Counted from the stretch's first letter, positions 5,154 to 14,978 are shown. The stretch is DNA of 31,613 bases from a virus (IMGVR_UViG_3300034101_002990:1-31613); one strand, 5' to 3'. The notes: generated from the sequence alone by a model not told the origin. Made by a program: numbers and translations.

Positions 5154-6508
5154 TGACCAAAGTCGAAACTATTAAATTTCTTTTTGAAAGTCTTAAGCCA
5201 GTACAGAAAAAGATTTTTAATCAGTTTGTGAGCGGTGCAAAGCGGTCTAATGTTTTTCACTGCTCACGCCGGCTAGGTAAGACCCATTTACTTTGCATTA
5301 TTGCAATTTGCTTTGCTTTAAAAAAGAGTCACTCACAGATTCGTTACGCATCTGTTACGCAAAAGGCAGTGCGGAAAATGGTCCACCCGATTTTTAAACA
5401 GATATTTCAGCAAATGCCTAAAAAATATCGAGGCACTTGGAATGGACAAGAGGGTGCTTACATCTTTCAGAATGGCTCTTTCATTCATGTTCTGGGTGTT
5501 AATAATGGCCATGCTGACGATGCACGGGGTACGAGTACGGACCTTGCTCTAGTTGACGAGGCGGCGTTTGTTGATGACTTGGGTTATCTCGTGGACTCTG
5601 TATTGATGCCACAGCTTTTAACTGTGCCAGACTCTCGGTTAATCATGGCTTCAAGTAGTCCTTTAAGTCCTGCGCATGAGTTTTGTGAATATATCTCAAA
5701 GGCAAAAATTGAGGGCGCATATCATAGCTATACCATTCACGATGGCGGTTATCGGGATGAACTGATTGCAGAGTTTTGCAACGAAGCAGGCGGCGCAGAG
5801 GCGACAACTTGGCGGCGCGAATATTTGAATGAAATCGTTATTGACGAGGATTTTGCAATCATACCTGAGGCTGCTAACTTCAAGCCGGGCATTCAATACG
5901 ATGACAATCATAAATATTGGCAATCTTACGTTTCAATGGATATTGGAATACGAGACTTGACGGTCGTTCTTTTTGGTTACTATGACTTTAAACGCGCGAA
6001 GCTTTGCATTGAAAAAGAGGTTGTTATCAATGGACCTCAGATGACCACGCCGATATTAGCAAATCAGGTCAAAAAAGTAGAGGTTGAGATTTTCAAAGGT
6101 AAATCAGAGATTCATCGAGTAGCCGATAATAATAATTTATTGCTACTTCAAGACCTCGGTTACTTGCATGACTGTCATTTCTTAGCGACTTCTAAGGACT
6201 CACTTGAAGCCATGGTCAATGAAATGAGAATATGGTTTGCAAACAATCGGGTTGAAATCGCTGAAGAGTGCCATGTTTTATTGCAGTCTATTGCCTTTGG
6301 ATTTTGGAATGATAATCGCTCGGACTTCGGTCGCTCATCCCAATTAGGTCATTTCGATGCTATTGCAGCTCTCATGTATATGATTAGAAACATTGACGTG
6401 ACTACGAACCCTTTACCTAGAAAACTAGGATTTAACGAAGTCAGCGACGATGACGGCGAAAATATAAACTTTAATGAGCTTTCACAACTTATAAACTTAA
6501 GAGGTTAA
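5153..6508 (+). CDS. terL: Terminase large subunit, 451 aa
   Basis: This is the ATP-driven DNA-packaging motor and nuclease. The Walker A motif is SRRLGKTH (residues 38-45), Walker B is LALVDEAAF with D135/E136, and the coupling motif MASSSP lies near 165-170. The C-terminal RNase H-like nuclease has its first acidic residue in SMDIGIRD (D263) and a late one in HFDAIAAL (D402). The length is normal. It directly precedes the portal gene. Family membership is clear, but the sequence alone does not say whether packaging is headful or site-specific. Confidence 0.96.
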   Translation: MTKVETIKFLFESLKPVQKKIFNQFVSGAKRSNVFHCSRRLGKTHLLCIIAICFALKKSHSQIRYASVTQKAVRKMVHPIFKQIFQQMPKKYRGTWNGQEGAYIFQNGSFIHVLGVNNGHADDARGTSTDLALVDEAAFVDDLGYLVDSVLMPQLLTVPDSRLIMASSSPLSPAHEFCEYISKAKIEGAYHSYTIHDGGYRDELIAEFCNEAGGAEATTWRREYLNEIVIDEDFAIIPEAANFKPGIQYDDNHKYWQSYVSMDIGIRDLTVVLFGYYDFKRAKLCIEKEVVINGPQMTTPILANQVKKVEVEIFKGKSEIHRVADNNNLLLLQDLGYLHDCHFLATSKDSLEAMVNEMRIWFANNRVEIAEECHVLLQSIAFGFWNDNRSDFGRSSQLGHFDAIAALMYMIRNIDVTTNPLPRKLGFNEVSDDDGENINFNELSQLINLRG

Positions 6509-6510
6509 TC

Positions 6511-8490
6511 ATGGCAGATAATGTCGATAATATGATAGACGCATTGGACATGCAGACAAAATACTGGGCTGCTGATGAAACGGAAAAGATCGGTGATTTA
6601 GTCATAAAAAAATTCAAAGCTTGGCAATATTACTGCCGTGACACTGGTATCGTGAAAGAGCTTAGAAAATCCTACAAAGCTTTTTACGGTTCGACTGAAG
6701 TTAAAGATGCCGGTGAATCTTTAAGAGCAATTCACATCAATAACTATGCGTCTCTTATTCGTAACCTTCACGTTATGGTTACTTCGCAACGTCCGGCATG
6801 GCAACCTAGAGCAATTAACTCTGACTTAGAGTCTCAAGCTTCAGCAGACTTAGGAGCAGGTCTTCTTGACTACTACATGAGAGAAAAGCATCTAGAGTCT
6901 AAAATCAACAAAGCAACCGAGACTGCTCTAGTTTTGCGTGAAGGTTGGTTAACAGTAGATTGGGATGTAAATGCCGGAGAAATCATCAGAACTGATGAGG
7001 ATTTGAAAAACCCTATCTTTGAGGGTGATATTTCGGTGCAACCTTACTCAATGCTTGATGTCTGCCGTGACGTTTATAAAAGAAATCACACAAGTCATCA
7101 TTGGTACATTGTGCGAGAGTACAGAAATAAATATGACTTGGCTGAGACTTACCCAGATTTAGCAGAAAAGATTTTAAAACTAAGAGTAGATGAGCGACAA
7201 GAGGTTGAGTTTGAGCTTAACCCTTGGTTTATCAATCGCTCTGCTTACACCGCTTCAGACCTTGTACCTATTTATAAACTTTACCACGACAAAACTCCGT
7301 CAATGCCAAATGGTCGCCTAAGCATCGTAGCTGACAAAGACGTGATTTTGTTCGATGGTCCCCTCCCTTACAAGCGTCCTTATTTATTTAGAATAAGCAC
7401 AACTGAAGTCTTTGATATGCCTTTAGGTCATTCAAACATGTTCGACTTGTTAGCAATTCAAGATGCTCTAGACATGACAGTATCTGCGATTTTAACGAAT
7501 CAAGCAGCGAATGCGGTTCAAAACTTTCAGATGCCAAAAGGCTCAGGTTTAAAAGTTACAAATATAACCGATGGTCTGCGAGTGGTCGAGTTTGACCCTA
7601 AGCTCGGCCCTATCCAACCATTAAATCTATTGCAGACGGCTCCCGAAGTGTTTACCTTTGGAGACAAGCTCAATGATTGGATGCAGCTTTTAAGCAATGT
7701 CTCAAGCATATCACGCGGCGATGCGCCGGCTTCAATGTCGGGGACTGCAATGGCCCTATTGCAGCAGCAAAGCATTCAATTCAATTCGGGGCTTCAACTA
7801 GCACACACCCAATTGCTTGAAAATACCGGCACCGCAATCATTGAGCTACTTCAAGAATTTGCTGAAGAGCCGAGACTAGCAATCATCGCCGGCAAAACCA
7901 AGCAACCTTTAATGAAGTATTTTAGCGGTGCTGATTTAAAAGGCATTAACAGAGTTATTGTAGACACAGCAAACCCTTTGACTAAAACTTCAGCAGGTCG
8001 AGTTGAGATTGCAAACCAACTATTGCAAACTCCGGGAATGATTAAAACTCCTGAGCAATATTTGTCTGTGTTAACTACCGGGACTCTTGAACCTATTTAT
8101 GAACACGACCGCTCAAGACAATACCTAACACGCGCTGAAAATGAGGCGATGATGAACGGCGAAACGGTTGAGGCATTGTTAACCGATGACCACGCTATTC
8201 ATGCACTTGAGCATTCATGCGTGCTCAACTCTCTTCAGGCCAGAAAACGTCCTGAGATTGTTCAGACTGTGCTTACTCATATTCAACAACACATTGATCT
8301 AGCAAAACAAATGAGTCCTGAAATGGCAGCAATGCTTAAACAAACTAGCTTCGCACCGCCACCGGCACCACAAGGCGCAGGCGTTCAACCAGAAATGGTC
8401 AACGCTCAACCGCCACTAGAACAACAAGCAGCTCCCGGTCAAGTCAACTTGCCTAAACCTGCTCAGTCACCATTGCCACCAATAGGTTAA
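6511..8490 (+). CDS. Portal protein, 659 aa
   Basis: It forms the dodecameric ring at the packaging vertex. Evidence is its size, position between terminase and scaffold, and the pattern of podoviral portals. The N-terminal region is helical, with an Arg/Trp-rich segment near residue 95 (VTSQRPAWQPRAIN). The central region contains the DRS-type sequence LSNVSSISRGDAPASMSGTA around 400-419. The C terminus is Pro/Gln/Ala-rich and low in complexity. The ribosome-binding site AGAGGTTAATC precedes ATG 6511. It is probably related to P22-like or marine podovirus portals. Confidence 0.92.
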   Translation: MADNVDNMIDALDMQTKYWAADETEKIGDLVIKKFKAWQYYCRDTGIVKELRKSYKAFYGSTEVKDAGESLRAIHINNYASLIRNLHVMVTSQRPAWQPRAINSDLESQASADLGAGLLDYYMREKHLESKINKATETALVLREGWLTVDWDVNAGEIIRTDEDLKNPIFEGDISVQPYSMLDVCRDVYKRNHTSHHWYIVREYRNKYDLAETYPDLAEKILKLRVDERQEVEFELNPWFINRSAYTASDLVPIYKLYHDKTPSMPNGRLSIVADKDVILFDGPLPYKRPYLFRISTTEVFDMPLGHSNMFDLLAIQDALDMTVSAILTNQAANAVQNFQMPKGSGLKVTNITDGLRVVEFDPKLGPIQPLNLLQTAPEVFTFGDKLNDWMQLLSNVSSISRGDAPASMSGTAMALLQQQSIQFNSGLQLAHTQLLENTGTAIIELLQEFAEEPRLAIIAGKTKQPLMKYFSGADLKGINRVIVDTANPLTKTSAGRVEIANQLLQTPGMIKTPEQYLSVLTTGTLEPIYEHDRSRQYLTRAENEAMMNGETVEALLTDDHAIHALEHSCVLNSLQARKRPEIVQTVLTHIQQHIDLAKQMSPEMAAMLKQTSFAPPPAPQGAGVQPEMVNAQPPLEQQAAPGQVNLPKPAQSPLPPIG

Positions 8491-8506
8491 ACAAAGGAGT
8501 CCATGA

Positions 8507-9442
8507 ATGAGTACACATGAAGAAATCGCAGCAAGCGTGCCAGACTTTGCCCCCGAACATGAGGAGGGGGCAGAGGATAACGCACCCACGACAGAGGGCA
8601 ATCCTACCCCGGCAGAGGGTGATAACGCACCCAAGGAAAACGCTCAATCTATGTTGAAGAAATTCAAACTTAAGGTAGATGGCGAGGAGATAGAGGAGGA
8701 GTTTGACCTTTCTAATGAAGAGGCTCTGATTAAAGAGCTGCAACTTGCTAAAGCTGCAAAAAAAAGAATGGCTGAAGCTCAGGACGCAAAACGCAAAGCT
8801 TATGAGTTAATGCAATCTGTAGATCAAGACCCTTTAAATTTGTTGAAACGTCTAGGTCCTAAAGGTTACGAGTTAGCTGAGCAGATGCTTTTAGAGAAAA
8901 TGCAAAACGATATGCTAAGTCCTGAGGAAAAACAGTATCGTGAAATGCAGCGAAAACTAGAAGTTTATGAAAATCAAGAAAAGCTATTAAAAGAGCAGCA
9001 AGAAAAGCAGCAACTTGAAGCCATGGAAAAACAGCAAGCTGACCATTATCAAAAAGTCATCATTGATGCACTAGACGCTTCAGGTTTGCCAAAGACTGCG
9101 GAGTCTGCAAAACGTCTTGCTTTTTTACTTCATAAAAACTTGCAACTCGGTGTTGAACTAGACGCCGTTGATCTAGCGAAAGAAGTGAAAAACGAATTTC
9201 AATCGGGTATTGCTTCATTATTAAAGAATGCAACCCCTGAGCAATTAGTTGAGTTATTAGATAAAGAGGCAGTTAAGAAATTAAGAGCCTATGACACTAA
9301 TCAATTCAAAGCTCGGCAGAAATTTACAGGCACAAAGACAGCAGCCCAAGGTCATGCTTTACCGCCTCAAAGCAAAGGGCGCGGTTATCAGACTCTTGAA
9401 GAGTGGCAAGAAGAGCTAAACGAACGTCTAAGACGTAAATAA
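8507..9442 (+). CDS. Scaffolding protein, 311 aa
   Basis: The protein is acidic, with a disordered Glu/Pro/Asn-rich N terminus (about 1-50), a long charged coiled coil (about 80-190, with Gln/Lys/Glu runs) and a helical basic C terminus ending ERLRRK. This is the usual layout of scaffolds between portal and capsid genes, with a basic C terminus that docks on the coat protein. AAAGGAG (8493-8499) precedes ATG 8507. A second ATG at 8503 opens only a five-codon frame that overlaps the true start. Confidence 0.85.
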   Translation: MSTHEEIAASVPDFAPEHEEGAEDNAPTTEGNPTPAEGDNAPKENAQSMLKKFKLKVDGEEIEEEFDLSNEEALIKELQLAKAAKKRMAEAQDAKRKAYELMQSVDQDPLNLLKRLGPKGYELAEQMLLEKMQNDMLSPEEKQYREMQRKLEVYENQEKLLKEQQEKQQLEAMEKQQADHYQKVIIDALDASGLPKTAESAKRLAFLLHKNLQLGVELDAVDLAKEVKNEFQSGIASLLKNATPEQLVELLDKEAVKKLRAYDTNQFKARQKFTGTKTAAQGHALPPQSKGRGYQTLEEWQEELNERLRRK

Positions 9443-9446
9443 AATA

Positions 9447-9475
9447 TTGCTTTGCGCTAGAATATAAATCATAAT
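9447..9475 (+). promoter_or_regulatory. Candidate promoter before the capsid gene
   Basis: TTGCTT (9447-9452), a 17-base spacer and CATAAT (9470-9475, five of six to the consensus) lie in the 162-bp gap before the major capsid gene. A separate promoter here would fit the need for high capsid expression. The -35 match is weak. Confidence 0.35.
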
Positions 9476-9484
9476 TTTTCAGAC

Positions 9485-9515
9485 GAGTCTGCAATCAATA
9501 CCAGAGTGCAGACTC
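9485..9515 (+). other. Hairpin in the capsid gene leader
   Basis: GAGTCTGC (9485-9492) and GCAGACTC (9508-9515) form a perfect 8-bp stem with a 15-base loop. No T-run follows, so it is not a standard terminator. It may be a processing or mRNA-stability element at the 5' end of the capsid transcript. Confidence 0.55.
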
Positions 9516-9604
9516 AATCCTTTAGATTACTCACAACCAGAGTCATCACAAAATACGTTTACAATTTATTTTCATTTTTAATTTAATCTTAAAGGGGTTC
9601 AATA

Positions 9605-10882
9605 ATGGCATCTTACAATACAGTGTCTACACTAGACGGTTTGTTCAAAGTTATCTACGGAGAAGGTCCAGTTAAGGCAGTACCTGAAGTTGCAATTCTA
9701 CAAAAAGAAGTAAAATTCGAGAAATCTGCAAAAATCGGTAAGTCTTATAACTTTCCAGTTATCTTGTCTTCTGAAGCAGGGGTTACATACCTTGCAGCAG
9801 GCGCAGGCGTTCAAACTCTTAATGATGCTATCGCAGCACAATTGAAAGAGGCTTCAGTAGACGCAAACCAAATTATCATCCGCGGTCAAATGGATTATGA
9901 AGCAGCAGCTAAAGCAGTTACTTCAAAAGAATCTTTCAAATCAGCAACTGAGTTGTTGGTTATGAACCTTCAAGAAACTGGTTCACGCCGTCTTGAAATC
10001 GCAATGATCTACGGTCAATCTTCAACTGGTCTTGGAACTGCTGATAGTTCTGCAAACATTGGTGCAACTTCAACTGCTGTGACTATGCTTACAACTGGAT
10101 GGGCACCGGGCATCTGGGCTGGAGCTGAAAACGCAACTATCAATTTCTACAAAGTTTCTGACGATTCTTTGGTGTCTTCATCTACTGATGCAGTATTCAC
10201 TATTTCTGCTGTAGATTTCGACAACCGTAAATTGACTGTGACAGGGACTTCAACTGGTATTTCTGCACTTGATACTGCACTTGGCGCAGGCGATTGCTAC
10301 ATCCATTGGAAAGGTGCTAAATCTGCTGAAATGATTGGATTGCAAAAAATCGCAACTAACACCGGTTCACTTTTCGGTATCTCTGCAAGTTCTTACGCTT
10401 TGTGGTCTGGCTCTTCTTACTCGTTCTCAAGCGCAGCAGTAACAACTGCTAAAATCTTGAACATGGCTGGTAAAGCAGTGTCTAAAGGTGGCTTGATCGG
10501 TGAAGCAACTATCTTGATGTCACCTAAGACATTCATGAATTTGTCAGGCACTATGACTGATCTACGTCGCCAAATGGGTGGACAAAAAGAAGATACAGGT
10601 ATCGCAGGGTTTGAAACTATCACTTTGATGGGACCAAACGGAAAACTATACGTTGTACCACATCCAATGATTAAAGAAGGTGAGTGTATCCTAGCTCCTT
10701 TCAAACAGTTACGTCGTATCGGTACTCAAGAGTTTTCTTTCCAAACTCCAGGTCGTAAAGATGAACTTTTCCTACACCTCGATTCTAAAAATGCTTATGA
10801 ATTACGCCTATATACATCCCAAGCTATTGTTTGTTTAAAACCAGCGCAACTTGTTTACGGTTACGCAATCACTAACACATAG
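9605..10882 (+). CDS. Major capsid protein, 425 aa
   Basis: This is the coat protein, expected to adopt the HK97 fold. It follows the scaffold gene, has AAAGGGG before the ATG and a dedicated terminator behind, all usual for the most abundant virion protein. The N-terminal part resembles the N-arm and E-loop region (VKFEKSAKIGKSYNFPV near 36-52). An inserted beta-rich segment of about 110 residues lies at roughly 150-260, perhaps a surface domain. The C-terminal portion has the P-domain-like run MGPNGKLYVVPHPMI and PGRKDELFLHL. The codons look well chosen and regular. Confidence 0.93.
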   Translation: MASYNTVSTLDGLFKVIYGEGPVKAVPEVAILQKEVKFEKSAKIGKSYNFPVILSSEAGVTYLAAGAGVQTLNDAIAAQLKEASVDANQIIIRGQMDYEAAAKAVTSKESFKSATELLVMNLQETGSRRLEIAMIYGQSSTGLGTADSSANIGATSTAVTMLTTGWAPGIWAGAENATINFYKVSDDSLVSSSTDAVFTISAVDFDNRKLTVTGTSTGISALDTALGAGDCYIHWKGAKSAEMIGLQKIATNTGSLFGISASSYALWSGSSYSFSSAAVTTAKILNMAGKAVSKGGLIGEATILMSPKTFMNLSGTMTDLRRQMGGQKEDTGIAGFETITLMGPNGKLYVVPHPMIKEGECILAPFKQLRRIGTQEFSFQTPGRKDELFLHLDSKNAYELRLYTSQAIVCLKPAQLVYGYAITNT

Positions 10883-10902
10883 TTAGTAAATATCCTTCAT
10901 GA

Positions 10903-10936
10903 AGACCCCCTAGGACGCTGGGGGGTCTCTTTTCTT
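10903..10936 (+). terminator. Rho-independent terminator after the capsid gene
   Basis: AGACCCCC (10903-10910) and GGGGGTCT (10921-10928) form an 8-bp GC-rich stem with a 10-base loop, followed by CTTTTCTT. It would end or reduce transcription between the capsid and tail-fibre genes, giving excess capsid mRNA. Confidence 0.88.
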
Positions 10937-10967
10937 ACAATTAAATATTTTTTGACGGAGGGACCGC

Positions 10968-13900
10968 GTGTCTACCAATGTAGTATTCAATAATGTAACC
11001 TATTCAATACCAGCGGAGGGCGACAGCAATTGGGGGACTAACGTCTCTAATTATTTAATTGCTATCGCATCCGGTACTTTACAAAAATCAAGTGGGTCAT
11101 TCACTCTTCTTGCTGAACTAGATTTCGGCGCGACTTACGGACTTAAAACAGCTTATGTAAAATCAAGAGCAACTAACCCTGCCGGTTCTGGCATTTTCAG
11201 ACTTGGAAACACTCAAGCGGTAGCATGGAGAAATGCTGCAAATACTTCGGATTTATCTCTAGTTGTAGACTCTTCTGACAATCTTACTTTCGGTGGCACT
11301 AAAATCACAATCTCCGGTGCAATTGTAAATGCAGACGTTTCAGCCGGTGCAGCTATTGCATTGTCTAAACTTGCAGCCGTAACCGCTTCACGCGTTCTTG
11401 TTTCCGATGCTTCGGGTTTCGTATCAGCTTCAAGCGTGACAACAACAACACTAGGTTACTTAGACGCTACAAGCTCAATCCAAACACAACTCAACGGCAA
11501 AGAGCCGACTATCACAACTTTATCAATTGCAAAGGGTGGTACTAATTCAGGTACTTCTTTAAATAATAATCGAGTCATGCAATCAAGCTCAGGTGCCATC
11601 GTCGAAGCGGCGGCAATTACTGCAGCTAGAGTATTGATTTCAGATGCAAACGGCATCCCGACTCATTCAACTATTACAACAACAACTCTTTCATATTTAG
11701 ATGCTACTTCGAGCATTCAAACTCAATTGAATGCCAAAGAAGGCACAATTACTAATTTGCCGATAGCTCAAGGCGGTACTAATAGCACGACTGCTCTTAA
11801 CAATAACCGCATTATGCAATCAAGCGGCGGTGCAATTGTTGAGGCTTCAGCTATAACAGCGGCACGCGTTCTTATTTCAGACGCAAACGGCATCCCAACT
11901 CATTCAACTATTACTAGCACAACACTAGGTTACCTAGACGCTACTTCAAGCGTACAAACTCAGTTAAACGCTAAAGAGCCAACAATAAGCGCAGGCACTA
12001 CCGCGCAATACTGGCGTGGTGATAAATCTTGGCAAACTCTTGATAAGTCTGCTGTAGGTTTAAGCAATGTCGATAATACTTCAGACGCGACTAAAAACGC
12101 GGCGGCGGTACAGTTAACAAATAAAGATTATGAAGGCGGCACGGCTTCAAATACTTCACGTTTAACAGTGCCGAAAAACACAAAAACCAATCTTGATGCT
12201 TTAACTCGCAAAGAGGCAACTTTGGTTTACGGTTCTGACACTGATAAACTTTATGTCGATGATGGGACGACTTTAGTTGAGGTGGGTTCTGGTAGTGGTG
12301 GGTCGATTAACTTTATCACAAACGGCAATGGCTCCGCGGGGACTACTGGTTGGACTGAAGGTTCATATACAGCAGCGGCAAAACCTAGCGGCTCATTCAC
12401 TTCATCAAGTGGCTCCGGTAAGTTTGCAATAGGGTCAACAAGCACGACGCCTGTAGGACCGGGGACTAGCTCTTTAACTTTCACAAAATCAAGCGGTGCA
12501 AATTATCAAGGTAGAGCTATTGAATATTCATTCGCTCTAGGTCTTGGTTATCGTGCTAAAGTTTTACAAATTAATATTCAATATATTATCAATTCAGGTA
12601 CATTTGTTGGTGGTTATAATTCTACCAATTCATCGTTAATTTGGTATTGCGCTTTTTCAAATGATAATGGTTCAACTTATACAGTGTCAGAGCCATCCAC
12701 TTTTAAAATGTTCAGCAATAGCTCGACAATTAGTGCGGATTTTGCGGCTAATATTCAAACGCCATACGACGCCACAAACATGAAGCTCATTGCTTATGTT
12801 TCCGAAACTGCGACAACTGCATGGGAAGTCGAGGCGGTTGTTGGTGTGAGTCCCTCAGCTTATGTTTACGGAACGCCGATTACAGATTGGACAAGTTACA
12901 CTCCGACTTACACTGGACTTGGAACTGTAACTACAGGCAATGGGTGTTGGTGGAGGCGCGTAGGTTCTAACTTAGAGGCAAGAGGTGAGTTTGTTGTCGG
13001 AACAACTACGGCGACAGCTCTTTCAATTTCATTGCCGTCAGGATTAAGTATAAATTCGTCAGTAATTGGTACGTCAGTGAAAGCGAATTATGCAGGTGCA
13101 CTTTACAATCTTGGTTCAGGGACAGCCGCCAGCTCTTTCCCTACGACAGGACAAGGAAATTGGCCTATCTATACAGATACCTCAACGTCCTCAATTGTTG
13201 TATATACGGCGGTTGGAGTCACTAGCGGACAATTTGCTCCGGTTAATGGGAATAGTGCATTTAATACAGGATCCCGCGGAGTTTTTTCATTTTCTCTCCC
13301 TATTCTAGGCTGGTCTTCATGCGTTCAAATGAGCGATCAGACTACACAGCAAGTTGTGGATTTTGTTGGCTATGTAGCTTCAAATCAGGCTTTAACTACA
13401 AACGTCACTAATTTACCTTTAACAACTGTTAAAGATTCTACTGGATCATGGACTGGCACAACTTACGTTGTTCCTGTTGCTGGTGACTATGATATATCAA
13501 CAGCTTTACTTGCAGCATCTGGATCAGGGAATGTGCAAGTATGGCTAAATGCTGTTCAACAAAAACAAGTCCAATCAACTGTCACGACATCTTGGAATTC
13601 TGGTTCTACTAATATTCCAAATTTAAAAGCTGGTGATATCATATCATTTAGAGCTGACAACACTCTTACTATTTCAGGCACAACTTTGTCATCTGTAACA
13701 ATCAAACGTCTTTCAGGCCCCTCATCAATCGCAGCGACAGACACAGTGGCAGCGTTTTACTATGCAAGTGCTAACACAACTGGAACAAGTTCAGCTCCAT
13801 TTAATTTTGACACTAAAGTTTACGATTATACTGGTTCAACGGTTGTAGGTTCTGGCTGGAAATTTACGGCTCCTGTTGCTGGATTGTATTCTGTGATTCT

Positions 13901-14135
13901 TTACACAAACGGAACGGGATCGCCAGATTATTTAAGACTATATAAAAATGGATCTTTTTATATGGCTCTCGGATATGGACCAACCAATGCAATTTCAACC
14001 TTGTCTGGTGATATTAAATTAAATGCTGGTGATTACATTGATTTTAGAGCTGCAACTAGTTTGACAATAAGTGGTGGTTCACTTGCTGCTAACGTAACAA
14101 GTTGGTGTACTATTAAAAAGGTAGGGACATTCTAA
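10968..14135 (+). CDS. Tail fibre/receptor-binding protein with repeats and C1q-like domains, 1055 aa
   Basis: The gene starts at GTG 10968 behind GACGGAGGG. The N terminus (about 1-120) is the likely virion-anchoring part. Residues about 140-345 hold repeats of 79 residues: YLDATSS(I/V)QTQLN recurs at 164, 243 and 322 together with a GGTNS(G/T)T turn and NGIPTHSTIT. A phage-fibre motif YWRGDKSWQTLDKSAVGL follows near 348-365, then several beta-rich modules (445-785). The end has two related C1q/TNF-like jelly-roll domains, about 796-920 and 924-1055, with AGDYDI and AGDIISFRA or AGDYIDFRA. These probably bind the host surface. Its place between capsid and connector genes is unusual. Confidence 0.88.
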   Translation: MSTNVVFNNVTYSIPAEGDSNWGTNVSNYLIAIASGTLQKSSGSFTLLAELDFGATYGLKTAYVKSRATNPAGSGIFRLGNTQAVAWRNAANTSDLSLVVDSSDNLTFGGTKITISGAIVNADVSAGAAIALSKLAAVTASRVLVSDASGFVSASSVTTTTLGYLDATSSIQTQLNGKEPTITTLSIAKGGTNSGTSLNNNRVMQSSSGAIVEAAAITAARVLISDANGIPTHSTITTTTLSYLDATSSIQTQLNAKEGTITNLPIAQGGTNSTTALNNNRIMQSSGGAIVEASAITAARVLISDANGIPTHSTITSTTLGYLDATSSVQTQLNAKEPTISAGTTAQYWRGDKSWQTLDKSAVGLSNVDNTSDATKNAAAVQLTNKDYEGGTASNTSRLTVPKNTKTNLDALTRKEATLVYGSDTDKLYVDDGTTLVEVGSGSGGSINFITNGNGSAGTTGWTEGSYTAAAKPSGSFTSSSGSGKFAIGSTSTTPVGPGTSSLTFTKSSGANYQGRAIEYSFALGLGYRAKVLQINIQYIINSGTFVGGYNSTNSSLIWYCAFSNDNGSTYTVSEPSTFKMFSNSSTISADFAANIQTPYDATNMKLIAYVSETATTAWEVEAVVGVSPSAYVYGTPITDWTSYTPTYTGLGTVTTGNGCWWRRVGSNLEARGEFVVGTTTATALSISLPSGLSINSSVIGTSVKANYAGALYNLGSGTAASSFPTTGQGNWPIYTDTSTSSIVVYTAVGVTSGQFAPVNGNSAFNTGSRGVFSFSLPILGWSSCVQMSDQTTQQVVDFVGYVASNQALTTNVTNLPLTTVKDSTGSWTGTTYVVPVAGDYDISTALLAASGSGNVQVWLNAVQQKQVQSTVTTSWNSGSTNIPNLKAGDIISFRADNTLTISGTTLSSVTIKRLSGPSSIAATDTVAAFYYASANTTGTSSAPFNFDTKVYDYTGSTVVGSGWKFTAPVAGLYSVILYTNGTGSPDYLRLYKNGSFYMALGYGPTNAISTLSGDIKLNAGDYIDFRAATSLTISGGSLAANVTSWCTIKKVGTF

Positions 14136-14563
14136 TGTTTAAAATTAATATACACTCAAATGTTCATGGTTACATGTGGTTAGAAAAACAAACTCAAGCA
14201 GAAGTAGACGAATACCTCGCTTGGGCACAAGAATCAGCACACTGGGGGCGACCTCAATGGATTGAAGAAGTCCCAGAAAAAATTGAGCTTGAAATAGTAG
14301 ACGGCGTTCAAGTTCAAAAGACTACACCTGCATATCAAATTGTGCATCCTGCTGAATATGAAATCACAGTCGAGGACATGACTGCGCAAGTAGCTGCAGA
14401 ACAAGCACAGATTGATGCTGTAAAAGCAGCACAACAAAATGCAGCGATTCGCTTATTTTCATTCCCTCAGCAAGTAGATGCGTGCGGTGATTTAGATGCA
14501 TTGAAAAATGCGATTAAACAAATGGTCTCAGACATTGCAATTTTATTAACAAAGGAAAAGTAA
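14135..14563 (+). CDS. Possible tail-fibre partner or assembly protein, 142 aa
   Basis: The start overlaps the fibre stop (TAATG), so the two are translationally coupled. The N terminus has many Trp and acidic residues (EYLAWAQESAHWGRPQW), and the rest is an Ala/Gln-rich helix (about 90-110) and a helical end. Position directly behind a fibre suggests a chaperone or attachment role, as for many fibre-assembly proteins. I do not recognise a named family. Confidence 0.55.
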   Translation: MFKINIHSNVHGYMWLEKQTQAEVDEYLAWAQESAHWGRPQWIEEVPEKIELEIVDGVQVQKTTPAYQIVHPAEYEITVEDMTAQVAAEQAQIDAVKAAQQNAAIRLFSFPQQVDACGDLDALKNAIKQMVSDIAILLTKEK

Positions 14564-14564
14564 A

Positions 14565-14978
14565 ATGAATCAACTATTGATTTATCTACGTTTTGCACAA
14601 CTCTTCGGACACAACTGTCACAACTTTGTTGGGCAAAAAACATTTTTTCAAGACCATTCTTTTTTCGGTGATTTCTACGGAATGACTGAAGGGTTTTACG
14701 ATGGTGTGATTGAGCGCATGATTGGACTTGGTGAAGAGGTTGACCCGGTTCAAGTGCAAGTGATGGCTGCTCAATATCTTGCTCAAGCTAAATATTCTTT
14801 TAATGACAATGACACTTGCTTTAAAGGTTGCTTAGCAATCAGCAAAGAGCTTTGCGCAGAGATTGATAAACTTTGCCAACAAGGGCGTTATTCAGAAGGT
14901 ACTAAGCAACTATTGGGTGGCATGGCCGATCAATTAGAAGTGCAAATCTATAAAATCCAACAAAGATTGAAAGGGTAA
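14565..14978 (+). CDS. Dps/ferritin-like protein, 137 aa
   Basis: The sequence fits the Dps family of ferritin-like four-helix proteins, which oxidise and store iron and protect DNA. The ferroxidase set is in place: H19, H31, D46 and E50 reproduce the spacing of the Dps pattern (H-x11-H ... D-x3-E, as in H31, H43, D58, E62 of Listeria Dps), in FGHNCHNFVG, FQDHSFFGDFY and YDGVIER. D36 may replace the usual acidic residue one position earlier. It lies among virion genes, so it could be packaged, made late, or act as a helical scaffold. The catalytic role is inferred. Confidence 0.8.
   Translation: MNQLLIYLRFAQLFGHNCHNFVGQKTFFQDHSFFGDFYGMTEGFYDGVIERMIGLGEEVDPVQVQVMAAQYLAQAKYSFNDNDTCFKGCLAISKELCAEIDKLCQQGRYSEGTKQLLGGMADQLEVQIYKIQQRLKG

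Noticed and set aside
9558-9587. TTTACA-18-TTTAAT promoter-like pair before the capsid gene
   Set aside because: Transcription would start within the ribosome-binding site, so the upstream candidate at 9447 is preferred.
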